Shown in pieces: positions 12,101 to 22,412 of a DNA stretch of 64,000 nucleotides. A program made the translations under genes and the position numbers. Under the pieces are notes generated by a model. The model saw only the letters and a program-made list of their open reading frames with translations. It had not been told where the DNA came from and did no database searches. Numbering within the stretch: the first letter of the stretch is position 1; the number at the start of each line of letters is the position of its first letter. Location of the stretch: contig JAWZSP010000002.1 of NCBI GenBank assembly GCA_034401135.1, positions 4,588,001 through 4,652,000 on the forward strand, in the 5' to 3' direction. This DNA comes from Volutella citrinella (Eukaryota; Ascomycota; Sordariomycetes; Hypocreales; Nectriaceae).

Positions 12101-13760
12101 AGCATCTTACAATTGCCATGCCTGTATTTGGATGATTGGGTCGGGAGCACTTGTCAAGGAGTTCCAAGCGATCGATGAAGATTATTCTGATTCTGTACAG
12201 CTGAGCTTCTCAGCTGACGGAAAGACGCTGGTTTGCAATTCAATCGGCCGCAAGCCCCGGGTCCTGAATATCGCAGTGGCAGCTTCCACACAAGAGGCAT
12301 CTCCGGAATGGTCCGCGCACCTCCAGCAGGATAGCTGGCTCGTCTTCTCTCCGGGCGGCAAATGGGTGGCGCACTCGACCAAGGACCATGTGCAACTGTT
12401 TGACGGGGCCACGGGCACCCTCGTCCGCGAGTTGCAAGTCACTGGGGCTAAAGGACCACAGGTGTTTTCTCTAGATGAGCAGAAGATGGCCATAACCGTT
12501 ATAGACCAGTCGGCACCGATTTATAGTGCAGATCTTGGCACCGGGGAAACGCGCCACCTAAGGCTCAACACTTCTAACTACACCGACATATCATTTTCAG
12601 CAACCATCGATATGATGTCGGTTGCCACAGGCAACTGCGTCGCCCTCTTTGACCTAACAATACCAGCAGAAGAGTACTCTTCATCAATCCCGGAGTCTAG
12701 ATACGTAAGCGAACTTAGTGTCTCGCCCGACCTGACAATCATCGTGTCGACCTTGGAGGAAGGGATTGCCATGATATGGAGTTCCGAATCTGGCGCTCAG
12801 CTGCATGTCCTGGAGGTAGATGCTCAGCCTCTTCATTTTATCAAGTTCTCCGCCAACGGTCGAAGGTTGATGATGGGCACCAGCGATACAATGGTGCTGT
12901 GGAGTGTTGAGTCGATCTTGGAGCGAACACCACGACTGCTTCAAACGTTTGAATTGGACAAGACGGGGGCTGATATGCACTATCAATTCTTTATATCGTC
13001 CAAGGGAGACTGCCTCGGGTCAGTAACAGATAAGTTGGTCTATCTGTGGGACGCAGAAACGGGTAAGTCAACGATCCAAGTAGTCCTCGCGCCAGGCTCA
13101 AGACTGGGATCCGTTGCCTTTTCGTCGGCTGGAGCATTTCTAGCCGTACCAGCGCCAGGAGGGCCCATAAAGCTGCTCGATGGGCGGTCAGGAAGCTTGC
13201 TACAGACGCTGCAGGGCCACGGTGATCTCGTTCAACTGATGGCCTTTGCGCCAGACAGCGGCAAGCTCGTATCCGTGTCAAACCATTATTCAATCATGGT
13301 GTGGGACGCTGGTATGGGTGGGGTACTGTTGCACAAGTTTAGCAGCCCCAGAGGTGTTTTCTCCGTGGCACTCGCGCCAGGAGGAATGCACGTTGCCGTG
13401 CGGAACCTGCAAGATAACTATGTGATGGAAGTCAATGGAGGCGAAATAGTCCAACAGATTCACTCCGTGGAAGACTTCCCGGGCTACTCGTTTATCGACC
13501 CGACAACGGTGGAGGTTGATGTTATGAACCGATCGCCCTATCAAGTCGTCTTTGGCGACGAGGCAACACGCTCTCGGCCCAAGCCTGCTCTTTCCGTCAC
13601 AGGAGGATGGGTTGAGTGGCATGGCAAAAGGCTTATCTGGTTTCCATCCAAGCACATGCCTTTCCGGGCCAGGATTTTTGATGACAAAATATTCTTTGGT
13701 TCCGATAACGGCATGTTCATCATCGGACTTGACCTCGTTGCGCTTTCAAAGTGTCAGTAG
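9126..13760 (+). CDS. HET-NACHT-WD40 STAND protein (fungal NLR), 3 exons
   Basis: The 1508-aa protein has the architecture of the Podospora HET-D/HET-E incompatibility proteins. The N-terminal HET domain (about 1-145) shows YAILSHTWG, FWVDTCCIDK and SRWFTRGWTLQELLAP, all core HET motifs. The NACHT NTPase follows: P-loop GFAGTGKST near residue 307 and Walker B AIVVDALDE near 405, with LLTSRPE as sensor. From about residue 830 to 1400 a beta-propeller region is made of degenerate WD-like blades such as VTSAIFSPDSKTLASGC and LWDAETGKS. Introns are 9880-9935 and 11510-11561; the frame closes exactly. In this family ligand binding by the C-terminal repeats triggers NTP-dependent oligomerisation and the HET domain executes cell death. 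The repeats here are divergent, unlike the near-identical repeats of the classic het-e/het-d genes. Confidence 0.93.
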
Positions 13761-14076
13761 GCGGCACGCGACGTGGGCACTGGAACTCGGCTGGACGGGC
13801 TACCACGCCAATGAGTTTCAACTTAAGGGTTGAAACCAGTTTCTTTGAAGTGTCTTATATTGGGGATTGTGAAACGCTGAAATTATTATGGTATTTTGGA
13901 TCCATCATGTTGGTGCTTGTGAAAAAGTGCTGAACTACTTGACTTCCTCAACAGGACTGTACCGCTGAACAATTTTAAACCAAGTCAATTTGCGCCCAAA
14001 GCCCATTCGTCACCCGTATCCAAGATAAATCAATGATGATGTAACTGTTTGGCGTTGTACCAGTCGATTGCCAATA

Positions 14077-15121
14077 TTAGTACGGCGCCAGCCCTACGCC
14101 GCGCCTATGGCCATGGCCATAGTGTCCATGGGGCGGCTGGGGTGGTGGGTTGATCAGCGGTATAGGATTTGTTGGACTCGAGTTTTGACTGGTGCCCCTG
14201 GATAGTCTGTATCCCCTCTTGTACAGCCAGAATGCGAGACCGCCGAGCACCAGGAGACCCCCGACACCGCCCCCAACCCCTCCCGCGATGGCTGGGACAT
14301 TTGTAGAGCTCTCACTCCCTCCTCGGCCACTCTCTGGCGCGCTGGTCGTCTTGTCTGAGGTGCGTACCTCGCTCGCTGTCGTAGCTTTTGTCGTCGTCGT
14401 CGTCGTTGTCGGGGCCGTCGAGGACGGAGCACTCGTCTCAGGAAGCGGGTTGTCGACTTCTCTAAACGTAGACTTCTCCTCGTCGACAAGCTTCTGGCCC
14501 TTGTATGTAAAGGAGACAGTAGATACTCTTGTGCCTAGTTCGGAGCCGCACCGGTAGTCCAGAGCGCCGCCTGGGAACGCGTACGTCTGGCAGTAGGGCT
14601 TCTTCTCGTCCGTGCTAGAGCAGGCGAAGTCAGCGCATGGACGATGCGCATGCTGCATGCATGGGGGGCGATTGAGCGGGGATTACAAACCAGAACAGAT
14701 TGTACGAGTTACTGATGCATGTGTCGGTGCAGATATTCTTGTCGAGTGCCTCTTGCATCGGCAGACATTTCGTATGGACGAGGCCCTTGCCCGGAGCAGT
14801 CTCGCAGGCAACCCACTTGAAGTGCTCCAGCTCCCAGAGACACCTGCCCTTTCCTTCACAGGTCACCGGAATCTCGACTAGTCCCGACAGAAAACCACAT
14901 GTCGAGTTGGGCGCGTACGTGACGGTGTAGTATGTTTGCTCGACGGCTCGTGGATATCGCAATCGCATCGCTGGCGTCGGCGTCGGAGTCGGTGCCCCCA
15001 ACGCCTGTCGGGCCTGGACTTCAGCCAATGTGAGGACGGCGGGGGCTGCAAAATGGGCCAGGGTCGGCGCTGTAAGGGCCAGCAGCCCGAGACACAGCAT
15101 GATCCCACGTGTTGGAGCCAT
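14077..15121 (-). CDS. secreted or surface Cys-rich protein with one transmembrane helix, 2 exons
   Basis: The 322-aa product starts with a clear signal peptide (residues 1-22, GIMLCLGLLALTAPTLA). The ectodomain has about a dozen cysteines (CGFLSGL, CEGKGRCLWE, CTDTCIS, KKPYCQTYAFPGG). A Ser/Thr-rich stalk with poly-Thr follows, then AIAGGVGGGVGGLLVLGGLAFWLYKR, a single membrane helix with a basic stop-transfer, and a Pro/His/Gly-rich cytoplasmic tail. The intron is 14615-14690, with donor GTTTGT, branch GCTGAC and acceptor CTCTAG. It yields NLFCTDEKKPYC and is preferred over a 34-nt alternative. The layout resembles fungal wall-stress or surface sensors, but I do not recognise a named family. 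Confidence 0.75.
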
Positions 15122-15715
15122 ATTCTGGGAACCGAGGGCGGCGGCTGCAGAACAACCAAGTTCCCCGCGTCTTCGACTTTTTAATGTGACAGAGGGTGGA
15201 AAAGGGATTGGAGTCTTGGATGGATGGAGGCATCCGGGGCCCTGCGATTATCTTACGTGGTCGGCCCGCTTTCGGGCAGACATGATAGCCTCGAGAACGT
15301 GAGGCTGAGCGAGGGGGGCGTTTGATTCGCTGGACGTGCATGAGCCGCGGGGCGAGATTGGGCGAACAACCGCCAAGGCAACCAATATTCCAGCCACCAT
15401 CTGGGATGAGGGTGGTCACACGGGCTTGATTCGCCAGGGTTGCAGTAGCTGAATGCCGCCAAGTCGAGGCGTCCAGCCATCCCGAATTCGTCCCAGATCA
15501 GCTCGGCTAAACGGCTTGTGTGCCCTGCCCAGCCAGATACACGATTCTGGATGGTCGTCAATGGGCAACACAGATCTAGATGCTAAGTGAATCAACATCA
15601 CTGCATTGCCCGACAGAAGACAGTCGAAAATGGAAAGTATCATGGCTCCCATCAAAGCAATCCAACGATACCACACAGTTGCTATCATAAATACCTCGAC
15701 TTCCCCCCAACAAGT
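15122..15715. other. intergenic region
   Basis: I see nothing coding here. It should contain the promoter of the surface-protein gene (right of 15121) and the 3'UTR of the next gene on the same strand. Confidence 0.4.
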
Positions 15716-17362
15716 CTAGATCTTGGCCCATGACAGATCCTTCCTGGGTTGCACCCAATGACCAGGTTCAGAATAGTCCTCTTCGTACTCCTCGTCTTCC
15801 TCATCCTCCTCGTCCTCGCGGCCATACACAATAGAATCCTCCCCAGGCACCGTCTCGTCAATTCCCACGACCGTGCGAAGGTTGGGCAAGCGACTTTCTC
15901 TTTCTTCCATGAACTTTGCAATGTGCCAGTCAACCTCGTCAATTTGCCCGGGCACGTAGGAATAGATGCGCAGATTCTCTAGTGTTGGTGGTAGAATATC
16001 AGCAATCCGTCGGAAGGGTAAGTGCGACGCCAGTCGGGATCGGTCTCCGTTCTTGACTGGGCCTAGGAGCGCCTGGATGCCGATGCTCAAGTTCTTTAGT
16101 GCGGTATAGTCGGAAAAGGAGCCCATGATGTGGTTGGGAGTCCCGTCATCAGGCAACTCCCAGGCTCGCAATGGCAGACCACCGCTCTTGGCCTCATCCA
16201 GGTAAAAGTATTCGTCCTTGTCATGATCATAACGGTCATCTTCCTCGTCATCATCGTAGAAATCACTGGGAAAGGAATAATCTGAGATTCCAAGATCAAC
16301 ATCCAGATCAAGTACCGTCAAAGTGCTCTTGTGTTGCGCCAGACTCTTCCGCAACAGCGCGACGTCGGCATGTTCAACGCTCCCTTCGAAATTGGAGAGT
16401 CCGCCCAAGGAGAAGCGAAATTCAGACAGACTCTTGGGCAGTCGAATAATCGTACAGACCATTTCCGGAGTCAGATAGGTATGGCCTAATTTGATGGTGC
16501 GGAAATTGGCGCTGGCTGGGACGAAGAGCTCCCTGACTACCTGATAGTCCCAGACACCGTCCATGACAAAAGACTCGATTGACGGCAGATGATGAAAATA
16601 TCGAAACAAGTCAAGCATCTCAAGGGAAAGGTACTCCCTCTCGTCATAGTATTGGGAGGTGGAAGTGAGAACCTCGATCGACTTGAGAGCTTGGAGGCTT
16701 GGCTGTGGAAGACGGCCGTAGTTGTTTTTGAGCAAATAGCTGCTAAGAAAAGCCCCGTTTACTCTGCCCACGTGGAGAGTGGACAAGCTGCGAGCAAACG
16801 AAAGTACAACTACCAATGCCGCGTCGGCAAAGGCTCGATTCTTTGTCGTTGCGTCGTTGCCCGCATCCTGCTTTCCTTGCAACTGGTCAGCTTTCCATGA
16901 CCAGGCGTCCAACATCTTGGAGGTCATGGCTTCCGGAAGGCCGAGGGAGCTGATGTGATTTTGAACAAGCTCATGGCCTTTGGTGTCGATTGCTTGTGGT
17001 TTGGCTTGTTTTTCCTTGAAGCAGCCATATCGGGTTCCGGGCCAGGCACTCGTATCAAAGGCCAGTTCGGTCAACGAGTCTGCCAATGCCGGTTGTCTGG
17101 CGTAGGAGGTGACGAGGTGGAACAGTCGATCAATGTCTTGTTGCTTGAGCACGCTTATCCTGCTGTATGCGGTTGCTTCACTCAAGGAGCCATCAGTTGT
17201 CGGAGGCTGGCCGGCATCTTGAGGCATCAGGCCACCGGGTCCGTTGATGGGCACCTGCTGAGCCGCGCAAGAGCTGAACCGGAGAGTGAAGATGGTGAGA
17301 TGCAACAAAACACGTCTCGTGTCTCTTGCAACTCTTCCACCAGGGAGGAAACGTGACCACAT
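15716..17362 (-). CDS. LRR/F-box-like protein of unknown function
   Basis: A single long frame codes for 548 aa. The central half has leucine-rich spacing (LGHTYLTPEMVCTIIRL, STLTVLDLDVDLGI, LENLRIYSYVPG) like the C-terminal repeat region of fungal F-box/LRR proteins. A very acidic stretch (DDDEEDDRYDHDKDE) and an acidic C-terminal tail (EDEEDEEDEEYEED) are present. No F-box motif is visible in the first 60 residues, which instead read like an untypical hydrophobic leader. The true start may therefore be a later Met (for example MPQDAGQ), or the F-box may be lost. If an F-box is absent, a ubiquitin-ligase adaptor role is unlikely. I do not assign a function. Confidence 0.6.
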   Translation of the reverse strand: MWSRFLPGGRVARDTRRVLLHLTIFTLRFSSCAAQQVPINGPGGLMPQDAGQPPTTDGSLSEATAYSRISVLKQQDIDRLFHLVTSYARQPALADSLTELAFDTSAWPGTRYGCFKEKQAKPQAIDTKGHELVQNHISSLGLPEAMTSKMLDAWSWKADQLQGKQDAGNDATTKNRAFADAALVVVLSFARSLSTLHVGRVNGAFLSSYLLKNNYGRLPQPSLQALKSIEVLTSTSQYYDEREYLSLEMLDLFRYFHHLPSIESFVMDGVWDYQVVRELFVPASANFRTIKLGHTYLTPEMVCTIIRLPKSLSEFRFSLGGLSNFEGSVEHADVALLRKSLAQHKSTLTVLDLDVDLGISDYSFPSDFYDDDEEDDRYDHDKDEYFYLDEAKSGGLPLRAWELPDDGTPNHIMGSFSDYTALKNLSIGIQALLGPVKNGDRSRLASHLPFRRIADILPPTLENLRIYSYVPGQIDEVDWHIAKFMEERESRLPNLRTVVGIDETVPGEDSIVYGREDEEDEEDEEYEEDYSEPGHWVQPRKDLSWAKI

Positions 17363-17755
17363 TTGGGCGATGGATGGGATGTGGTTGGATGCGGGAGCGA
17401 AATGGTGGCGCAGTGTGCGACCCGCATAAATAACTTCAAACCAGGGGCAGCCTAATTAATTTGCGGAGGGGCGGGTATCCTAACTCAATCGAGTCCTTCG
17501 TAAAGCCTGCAAGTGTAAATATGGTATCTCGGAATAACCATTGACCGAGAATGAGCACAAGACAGGGATGTAACTTGTCTCCATCCTAGAGCGCTTTCAG
17601 AATGATGTGGTGAGGTAATGATTTTTCTCTTTTGTTTGTCTCAAGACCAGTGCCAAGAATTGCCATCGCAGAGCCACCAACGGGTCATTTTGTTAATAGC
17701 CTAAGCCAAGCAAGGCGTGGAAGGCTTGTGAAAGGTTTTCTGTTTCCTGTTTCTG
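17363..17755. other. intergenic region
   Basis: No gene is seen. It separates two minus-strand genes and should contain the promoter of the LRR-like gene. Confidence 0.4.
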
Positions 17756-19534
17756 TTACTGAACAATAAATGATGTCCATTCCTCTCCCAGTGAATGCCA
17801 AGGGACCTCTTGTCCGTGCATCATGTCATGTATGTATGCATCGCCAACGTACTCATAACAACCCCCGGTTGGTCTGAGAAGCATGGGCATGTTGTGCCGG
17901 TGCACGATACATATGACGTCTCCCGCTTCGCAATCTGGTGGTCCGAGTCCGAACCTGCCCTCCTCCGTGGTGAATAACCGACGATGTGGTTGACTTTCCG
18001 AGAAGGAAATAGCTTTAGAAGCTGCAGCGACAAAGGCCTCGACTTGAACAGATGGACTTTCATGCTTGACGCAACCCGTAATGAGCTGGGAAAATGGCGC
18101 TCGATAGCTCCCTGGACAGGGCAGATCATCCTCCTGGGGTCTGTTTGCCACCAGTGTTCTCCACAAAGCCTCTTTGAAGTAGAACAACTCTGGAGATGCC
18201 CAGTACTCGGCTGGCTTGTCTGGCAAGGCAAAGCGCCTAATTGCCAAGAATGTCTCTGTCGGATTGGAGCGTATTCCGTCAAGACTGAGGGTACGGTGCA
18301 CCCTGCCGACGACTCGTCCATGAATAGTCAAGGTTTTCAAGTCATCCGAGACCCTTGGCAAATATTTCGGGTTCATGTATGTGAACGTACTCTCATTAGT
18401 AGGGCTCCAGCTGTGATAATAGCCGGGGCCGTTGCATGGGTAGACGCCTGATGTGTTGGAGAAATCTGGAGTCCAAGAGGGGAAACCTTGGCTGCGAGTG
18501 TGATTCCTCAAGCCCAGAATCTCCAAGCTCTGGTCGCAGTCTACTGCAGATTTCATTATCTCGCTGTAAACTCTGACAACGGTAGAAGAATAGTCCGGCG
18601 TGATCAGTTGAAGAGGCGTCATCTCGTTTCGGGCTCGGAACAGGCCCAACAGAGCCAAAATTTGATCTCGGGGGTCCGTAGTTTGGGTTCCTCTAGCAAG
18701 CCTGAGAATTCCAACCACATTTGTACGAGCCCCAAATTTAAGATCCCCTTGAACTGATTTCCTGATTTCGAGAAGGTTCCGGCATCTCTGGATGAGGTGC
18801 AAATGTGGGAGCAGTCCCAGATGTGGGAGGGGAAGCACTGGTTTCTGCGAGCGCCTCAACACGTTAGTGTAGGCGTGCATTTGGAATATGCCATCGTCCC
18901 AAGTTTCCCAAAGATCCCATTTTCGTCCGCATCCGATGAGCGGGGAGTGTTTCGGAACTGCAACCTCTTGCATCACCCAGGTCCTGGACCAATATGGTCG
19001 ACACACTAGCCTGATCAAAGCCAACACCGATGCGGCTGGCAGCTCATGAAACTGCTGGGTTGGGACAAATCTGGCGCCACTCTGCACTTTCTGGGCCAGG
19101 TATCGAAGGAGGTCTATGCCTTGGTCAGATTCATCCTCCTCTGGACCAAGCCATGCCAGGACCCGAGAGGCCGACTTGTATATCTGAGACATTTGCTGAA
19201 CCTGGTGCTGTCGTTCTTGTAGGTTGGACTGGTCGATACATACTGCATCAATCCAGATTCGTCGAATCCTGTTGGGAAATCTCAGATAGCGGAGAGCGCA
19301 GGCGGCGTTGTTGGTGACAGCAAGACTCGCCGCGTCAATCAGAATCTGCTCACACAGAGTCGGATCTCCCCAGCAATATGACAGAGCCTCATATTTCTGT
19401 ATGTTCCCAAGTGATTCGTGGCTGATGGTGCAAGAAATAGTATCACCAAAAACACCGGGCTGAAGGCTGATGATGCGGACCTCGTCCGATGCTTTGTCAA
19501 TGGGCTGGTATTGGAACTTTGACTCGCTTGACAT
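17756..19534 (-). CDS. HET-domain heterokaryon-incompatibility protein
   Basis: One uninterrupted frame gives 592 aa. The HET domain covers about residues 45-200: KYEALSYCWGD, IRRIWIDAVCIDQSN, QRQHQV-like repeats (ERQHQVQQM), SRVLAWLGPE and WSRTWVMQEVA. The C-terminal part has RGTQTTDPRDQILALLGL, the usual conserved segment of het-6-like proteins. It then diverges, with LTIHGRVVGRV and a C-terminal GDAYIHDMMHG segment typical of the family. Genes of this type control somatic incompatibility and cell death. In this window it is the second HET domain, about 4 kb from the HET-NACHT-WD40 gene. No introns are needed. Confidence 0.9.
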   Translation of the reverse strand: MSSESKFQYQPIDKASDEVRIISLQPGVFGDTISCTISHESLGNIQKYEALSYCWGDPTLCEQILIDAASLAVTNNAACALRYLRFPNRIRRIWIDAVCIDQSNLQERQHQVQQMSQIYKSASRVLAWLGPEEDESDQGIDLLRYLAQKVQSGARFVPTQQFHELPAASVLALIRLVCRPYWSRTWVMQEVAVPKHSPLIGCGRKWDLWETWDDGIFQMHAYTNVLRRSQKPVLPLPHLGLLPHLHLIQRCRNLLEIRKSVQGDLKFGARTNVVGILRLARGTQTTDPRDQILALLGLFRARNEMTPLQLITPDYSSTVVRVYSEIMKSAVDCDQSLEILGLRNHTRSQGFPSWTPDFSNTSGVYPCNGPGYYHSWSPTNESTFTYMNPKYLPRVSDDLKTLTIHGRVVGRVHRTLSLDGIRSNPTETFLAIRRFALPDKPAEYWASPELFYFKEALWRTLVANRPQEDDLPCPGSYRAPFSQLITGCVKHESPSVQVEAFVAAASKAISFSESQPHRRLFTTEEGRFGLGPPDCEAGDVICIVHRHNMPMLLRPTGGCYEYVGDAYIHDMMHGQEVPWHSLGEEWTSFIVQ

Positions 19535-20442
19535 GATTGTTGAACGGAGCTGGCAGTACGTGCTTGCAAGAAATGAGCAGATGAAATCAACTGAGGGAAG
19601 TAATTGGGGAGTGAGTCAAAATTGTTTAAGAAATGTGATTCAGCCTCAGCCGAGGCTGACTCGAGGCAGCTTTGCGGCCAACCACGTGATGGCGACAACG
19701 CCAAGAATGGTGACCGGCAACACAGGGCCAGACACTCTACATATTGTATTACGGAATGACGCGAACGTCTCATGGGCTGATTGTTTTTGTTTCAAGTGTG
19801 TCCCGTGTTTACCAAACGAGATGAATGACGCTATGCTGCAGATGAAGCCAACTGAGCGAGCACCGAATGAGTGGCGCTGCTGCCTGTCGAGTGAGCATGC
19901 TGCATATACCAATTGTCTACGCAAAAATAATATATTATAAGTACCGCTGGATAGTTTTAATATGCCGACAACCCTTGGGGTGCTCATATTCCAACGCTCT
20001 TACCAGCGTACTGGGATTGTGATGCGTGCCCATTAAACTGTTGACCCCCCACCCACACGATTGCAATCAAATGGCTTTTTAGGAAATTGAAAGCCAAGAA
20101 CTGATTGATTTGAAGGGTAACAAACTCTGTGCTATGTTTGCTTTCACGGTCGAAATGTCCGCGGACTCGGAAACAGCCACTGTTAATTTGCCAAGTGCCA
20201 ACTAAGGAAACGCAGTCTTGATATCCCCCACGATTTGTGCTGCGGTCGGCTGTTCAGCATACGACATACCCCATACCTCTACAACTCCGTCAAAGATCTT
20301 CACATGATACTTTTCATCGCTTCCAGGCATCGACCTTGTGCGGATTAGTCATCGTACGTTGGCATGTCACGGCGGCGACCTGCGCGTCCCACCCCGCAGC
20401 GTTCTTCATCCGCAACCAACGAACAACAACCTACCAAAAACG
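19535..20442. other. divergent intergenic region
   Basis: The stretch lies between the minus-strand HET gene and the plus-strand kinase-like gene and should hold both promoters. I see no supported coding sequence. Small open frames at 19470-19940 overlap the HET gene start or lack motifs. Confidence 0.4.
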
Positions 20443-21435
20443 ATGTACGAGGAGGGCCAGACCTTGGACCTGTTAATAGGTGATTCAGGGTCGCTGCTAA
20501 AGGTCCGAGTCAAAATGCGACCGGCAGACTTTACGTTGTCAGCCGCCATGGTGGTGGAGGTGCTGCAGAGCCCTGACGACACAAATCTGCCAACCACGGT
20601 CTTCCTGAAGCTGTATGATCGCCGCTGCGCCAAAGAATATCGGCAAAAGCAGAGGCTAGATGAGGGGTTGCCGAAAATCGAGGAAGACCTGGCGACATTT
20701 TGCCAGACTGGAGCCGCCGGACCGTTCCTTGAGAGGTGGCGGGACGATGAAGATTTCAGCGACGACGGCACCTGGGGGGTGGCCGAGAAGGAAATTTGCC
20801 TCTGGGACATCTTACATGATGACTTTGAGACCGAGGTGGAGGTCTACGACGCTTTAAAGGACCATCAGGGGAGTCTCATCCCGCAGTTTTACAGCACTGT
20901 CAGCATCTCCATCCCCCCAGATAATGAATTTCCCATTGGCGATTTCCCACAAGTCTTCACAATTCCTGGAATCATCATCAAGTTTATTGACGGGTTTCGG
21001 CTATCAGACACGCACAATCGTCTCGACCGTTCTGAATGGAACTACATCGTCAGGCGTGCGGTGAAGGTGACAGGGGCAGTCCTTAATGACAGTAATGTTC
21101 TGAACCAGGATGTGCGTCCGGACAACATGCTGGTCTGCCGTGATATGAGAAGCGAGCAGGGGTACCGCCTCGTCATGATCGACTTTGGGTACTCTCGGTT
21201 AAGGGACGATGATGAGACAGACACTGAGTGGGGAAAGGCAAAGGAACGACAAGACGAGGAGGTCGCAATGGGCGAAATCATGAAGATCAAACTCAAACGG
21301 CAAGCCGACTTTGAAGTGGAGTATGAGCGCCCGCGGACATGGAAGAAATATGCGCATAGAACCCAGCCCACAGTCACCCACTTAGTAGTGCCAGGTGCAG
21401 GAGTGTCAAGAGCACAAGACTCGACCGAAAAGTGA
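20443..21435 (+). CDS. degenerate protein-kinase-like protein
   Basis: The 330-aa frame starts at the ATG at 20443 (MYEEGQTLDL). Kinase-fold landmarks are visible: TVFLKLYDRR with a candidate ATP-binding Lys near residue 52, an acidic alphaC-like segment ending in ETEVEVYDAL, PGIIIKFIDGF as hinge, QDVRPDNMLV near residue 221 in place of HRDxxxxN, and MIDFGYSR with the Mg-binding DFG near residue 246. The HRD histidine and arginine are replaced (NQDV), so activity is uncertain, although the Asp and Asn remain. Such fungal-specific kinase-like proteins are often paralogous and lineage-restricted. The C-terminal 90 residues are basic and highly charged. No introns are needed. Confidence 0.75.
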   Translation: MYEEGQTLDLLIGDSGSLLKVRVKMRPADFTLSAAMVVEVLQSPDDTNLPTTVFLKLYDRRCAKEYRQKQRLDEGLPKIEEDLATFCQTGAAGPFLERWRDDEDFSDDGTWGVAEKEICLWDILHDDFETEVEVYDALKDHQGSLIPQFYSTVSISIPPDNEFPIGDFPQVFTIPGIIIKFIDGFRLSDTHNRLDRSEWNYIVRRAVKVTGAVLNDSNVLNQDVRPDNMLVCRDMRSEQGYRLVMIDFGYSRLRDDDETDTEWGKAKERQDEEVAMGEIMKIKLKRQADFEVEYERPRTWKKYAHRTQPTVTHLVVPGAGVSRAQDSTEK

Positions 21436-21683
21436 TTAACTTGTTGGATTTTTAACGAGAACGACCAGGGTTCTGTATCTCTGGGGAGAGGGCCTACTCT
21501 AGATTGGGAGACTGCGCTAGACTTGCTAGAGACGTTGTACCAAGACACCATATGACGAAGAAGAGACAGATGGCTCAACTGTGCAAAAGAAAAAAAACAG
21601 CTACTAGGTAGTTTATTCACTTTCCCAGGCGTGCGACAGAAGCCAGATGCAAGATGTTGGCCATTTACACCTGGGCTGCCAGA

Positions 21684-22412
21684 CTACCCAGCAGCACCGG
21701 CCGTGTTCCCACTTCGCCGTCTCGAAATTGTGCCGTTTTTAAGGCCATGATGGGCGTAGAGTTCCTTCAGCCTAACTGACGCACTATCAATCCTGTCCTT
21801 TGCCGACTTGACGGCATCAGCGCATGTGGGGACCAGTGTGCTTAGACTAGAAGCCATGGAGTCGAATGATGCTGGGAGTTCTAGCGCGAGGTCTCTGCAG
21901 TATTGATTCAAAACAGTCGGGGCGATCTGCTCATGCCTGTCAACGATTGTATTGATCAGCTTGCCCACGGATTCAGATATCGGCTGTAGGTTCGTCAGCT
22001 CAAGTCAAGTTGGAAGCCTGCAGTAATCACTGACCCCCTGGAAGGTGTCACATATTATCTGCTGGTCAGCCGCAGGGAAGTTGGTGTCCGGAAAGTAGCC
22101 CAGAATGATTCCGACTTCTGCGGGAACCTTTGGCATGCCAGACAATGCTCTCAAAGTATTCTGCCACGTCCTTAGCGTGATACTGACTAACTAGCGACCA
22201 CAGCTTACCTCCTCCTCGGGACGTTGCAAGTCATCTGCAGTTTTGCTCTGATTTATCGCTTCCACAAACAGATCCGCATGTTGTTGCACTGCGCTGAGCA
22301 TTCGCAATACACTCTTGACTGACAAGCCAAGTGGGCTGATTTGGGCTTGCGAGGGAGTAAGCAGACCAGCAATGAGCAACGCACTGGGTAGTGGTAGGGA
22401 GCTGAAGCGCAT
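21684..22412 (-). CDS. small secreted protein, hydrophobic-surface-binding (HsbA)-like, 3 exons
   Basis: Two introns (22161-22208 and 21984-22034, both phase 0) give 209 aa. A signal peptide is present (MRFSSLPLPSALLIAGLLTPSQA). The mature part is almost entirely amphipathic helix with few aromatic residues, in the manner of HsbA/cell-wall galactomannoprotein family proteins: LSVKSVLRMLSAVQQHADLF, ISESVGKLINTIVDRH, SSLSTLVPTCADAVKSAKD. The family assignment rests on length, secretion and helix pattern only; no signature motif is decisive. It could equally be a lineage-specific secreted effector. The C-terminus is small-residue-rich but not hydrophobic, so a GPI anchor is unlikely. Confidence 0.65.

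Noticed and set aside
14653..14686. 34-nt intron alternative in the surface-protein gene
   Set aside because: It keeps frame but is too short and lacks a branch point; the 76-nt intron at 14615-14690 has a GCTGAC branch and gives a better Cys pattern.
16171..16449. Plus-strand frame inside the LRR-like gene
   Set aside because: It is antisense to the acidic region of that gene and carries no motif.
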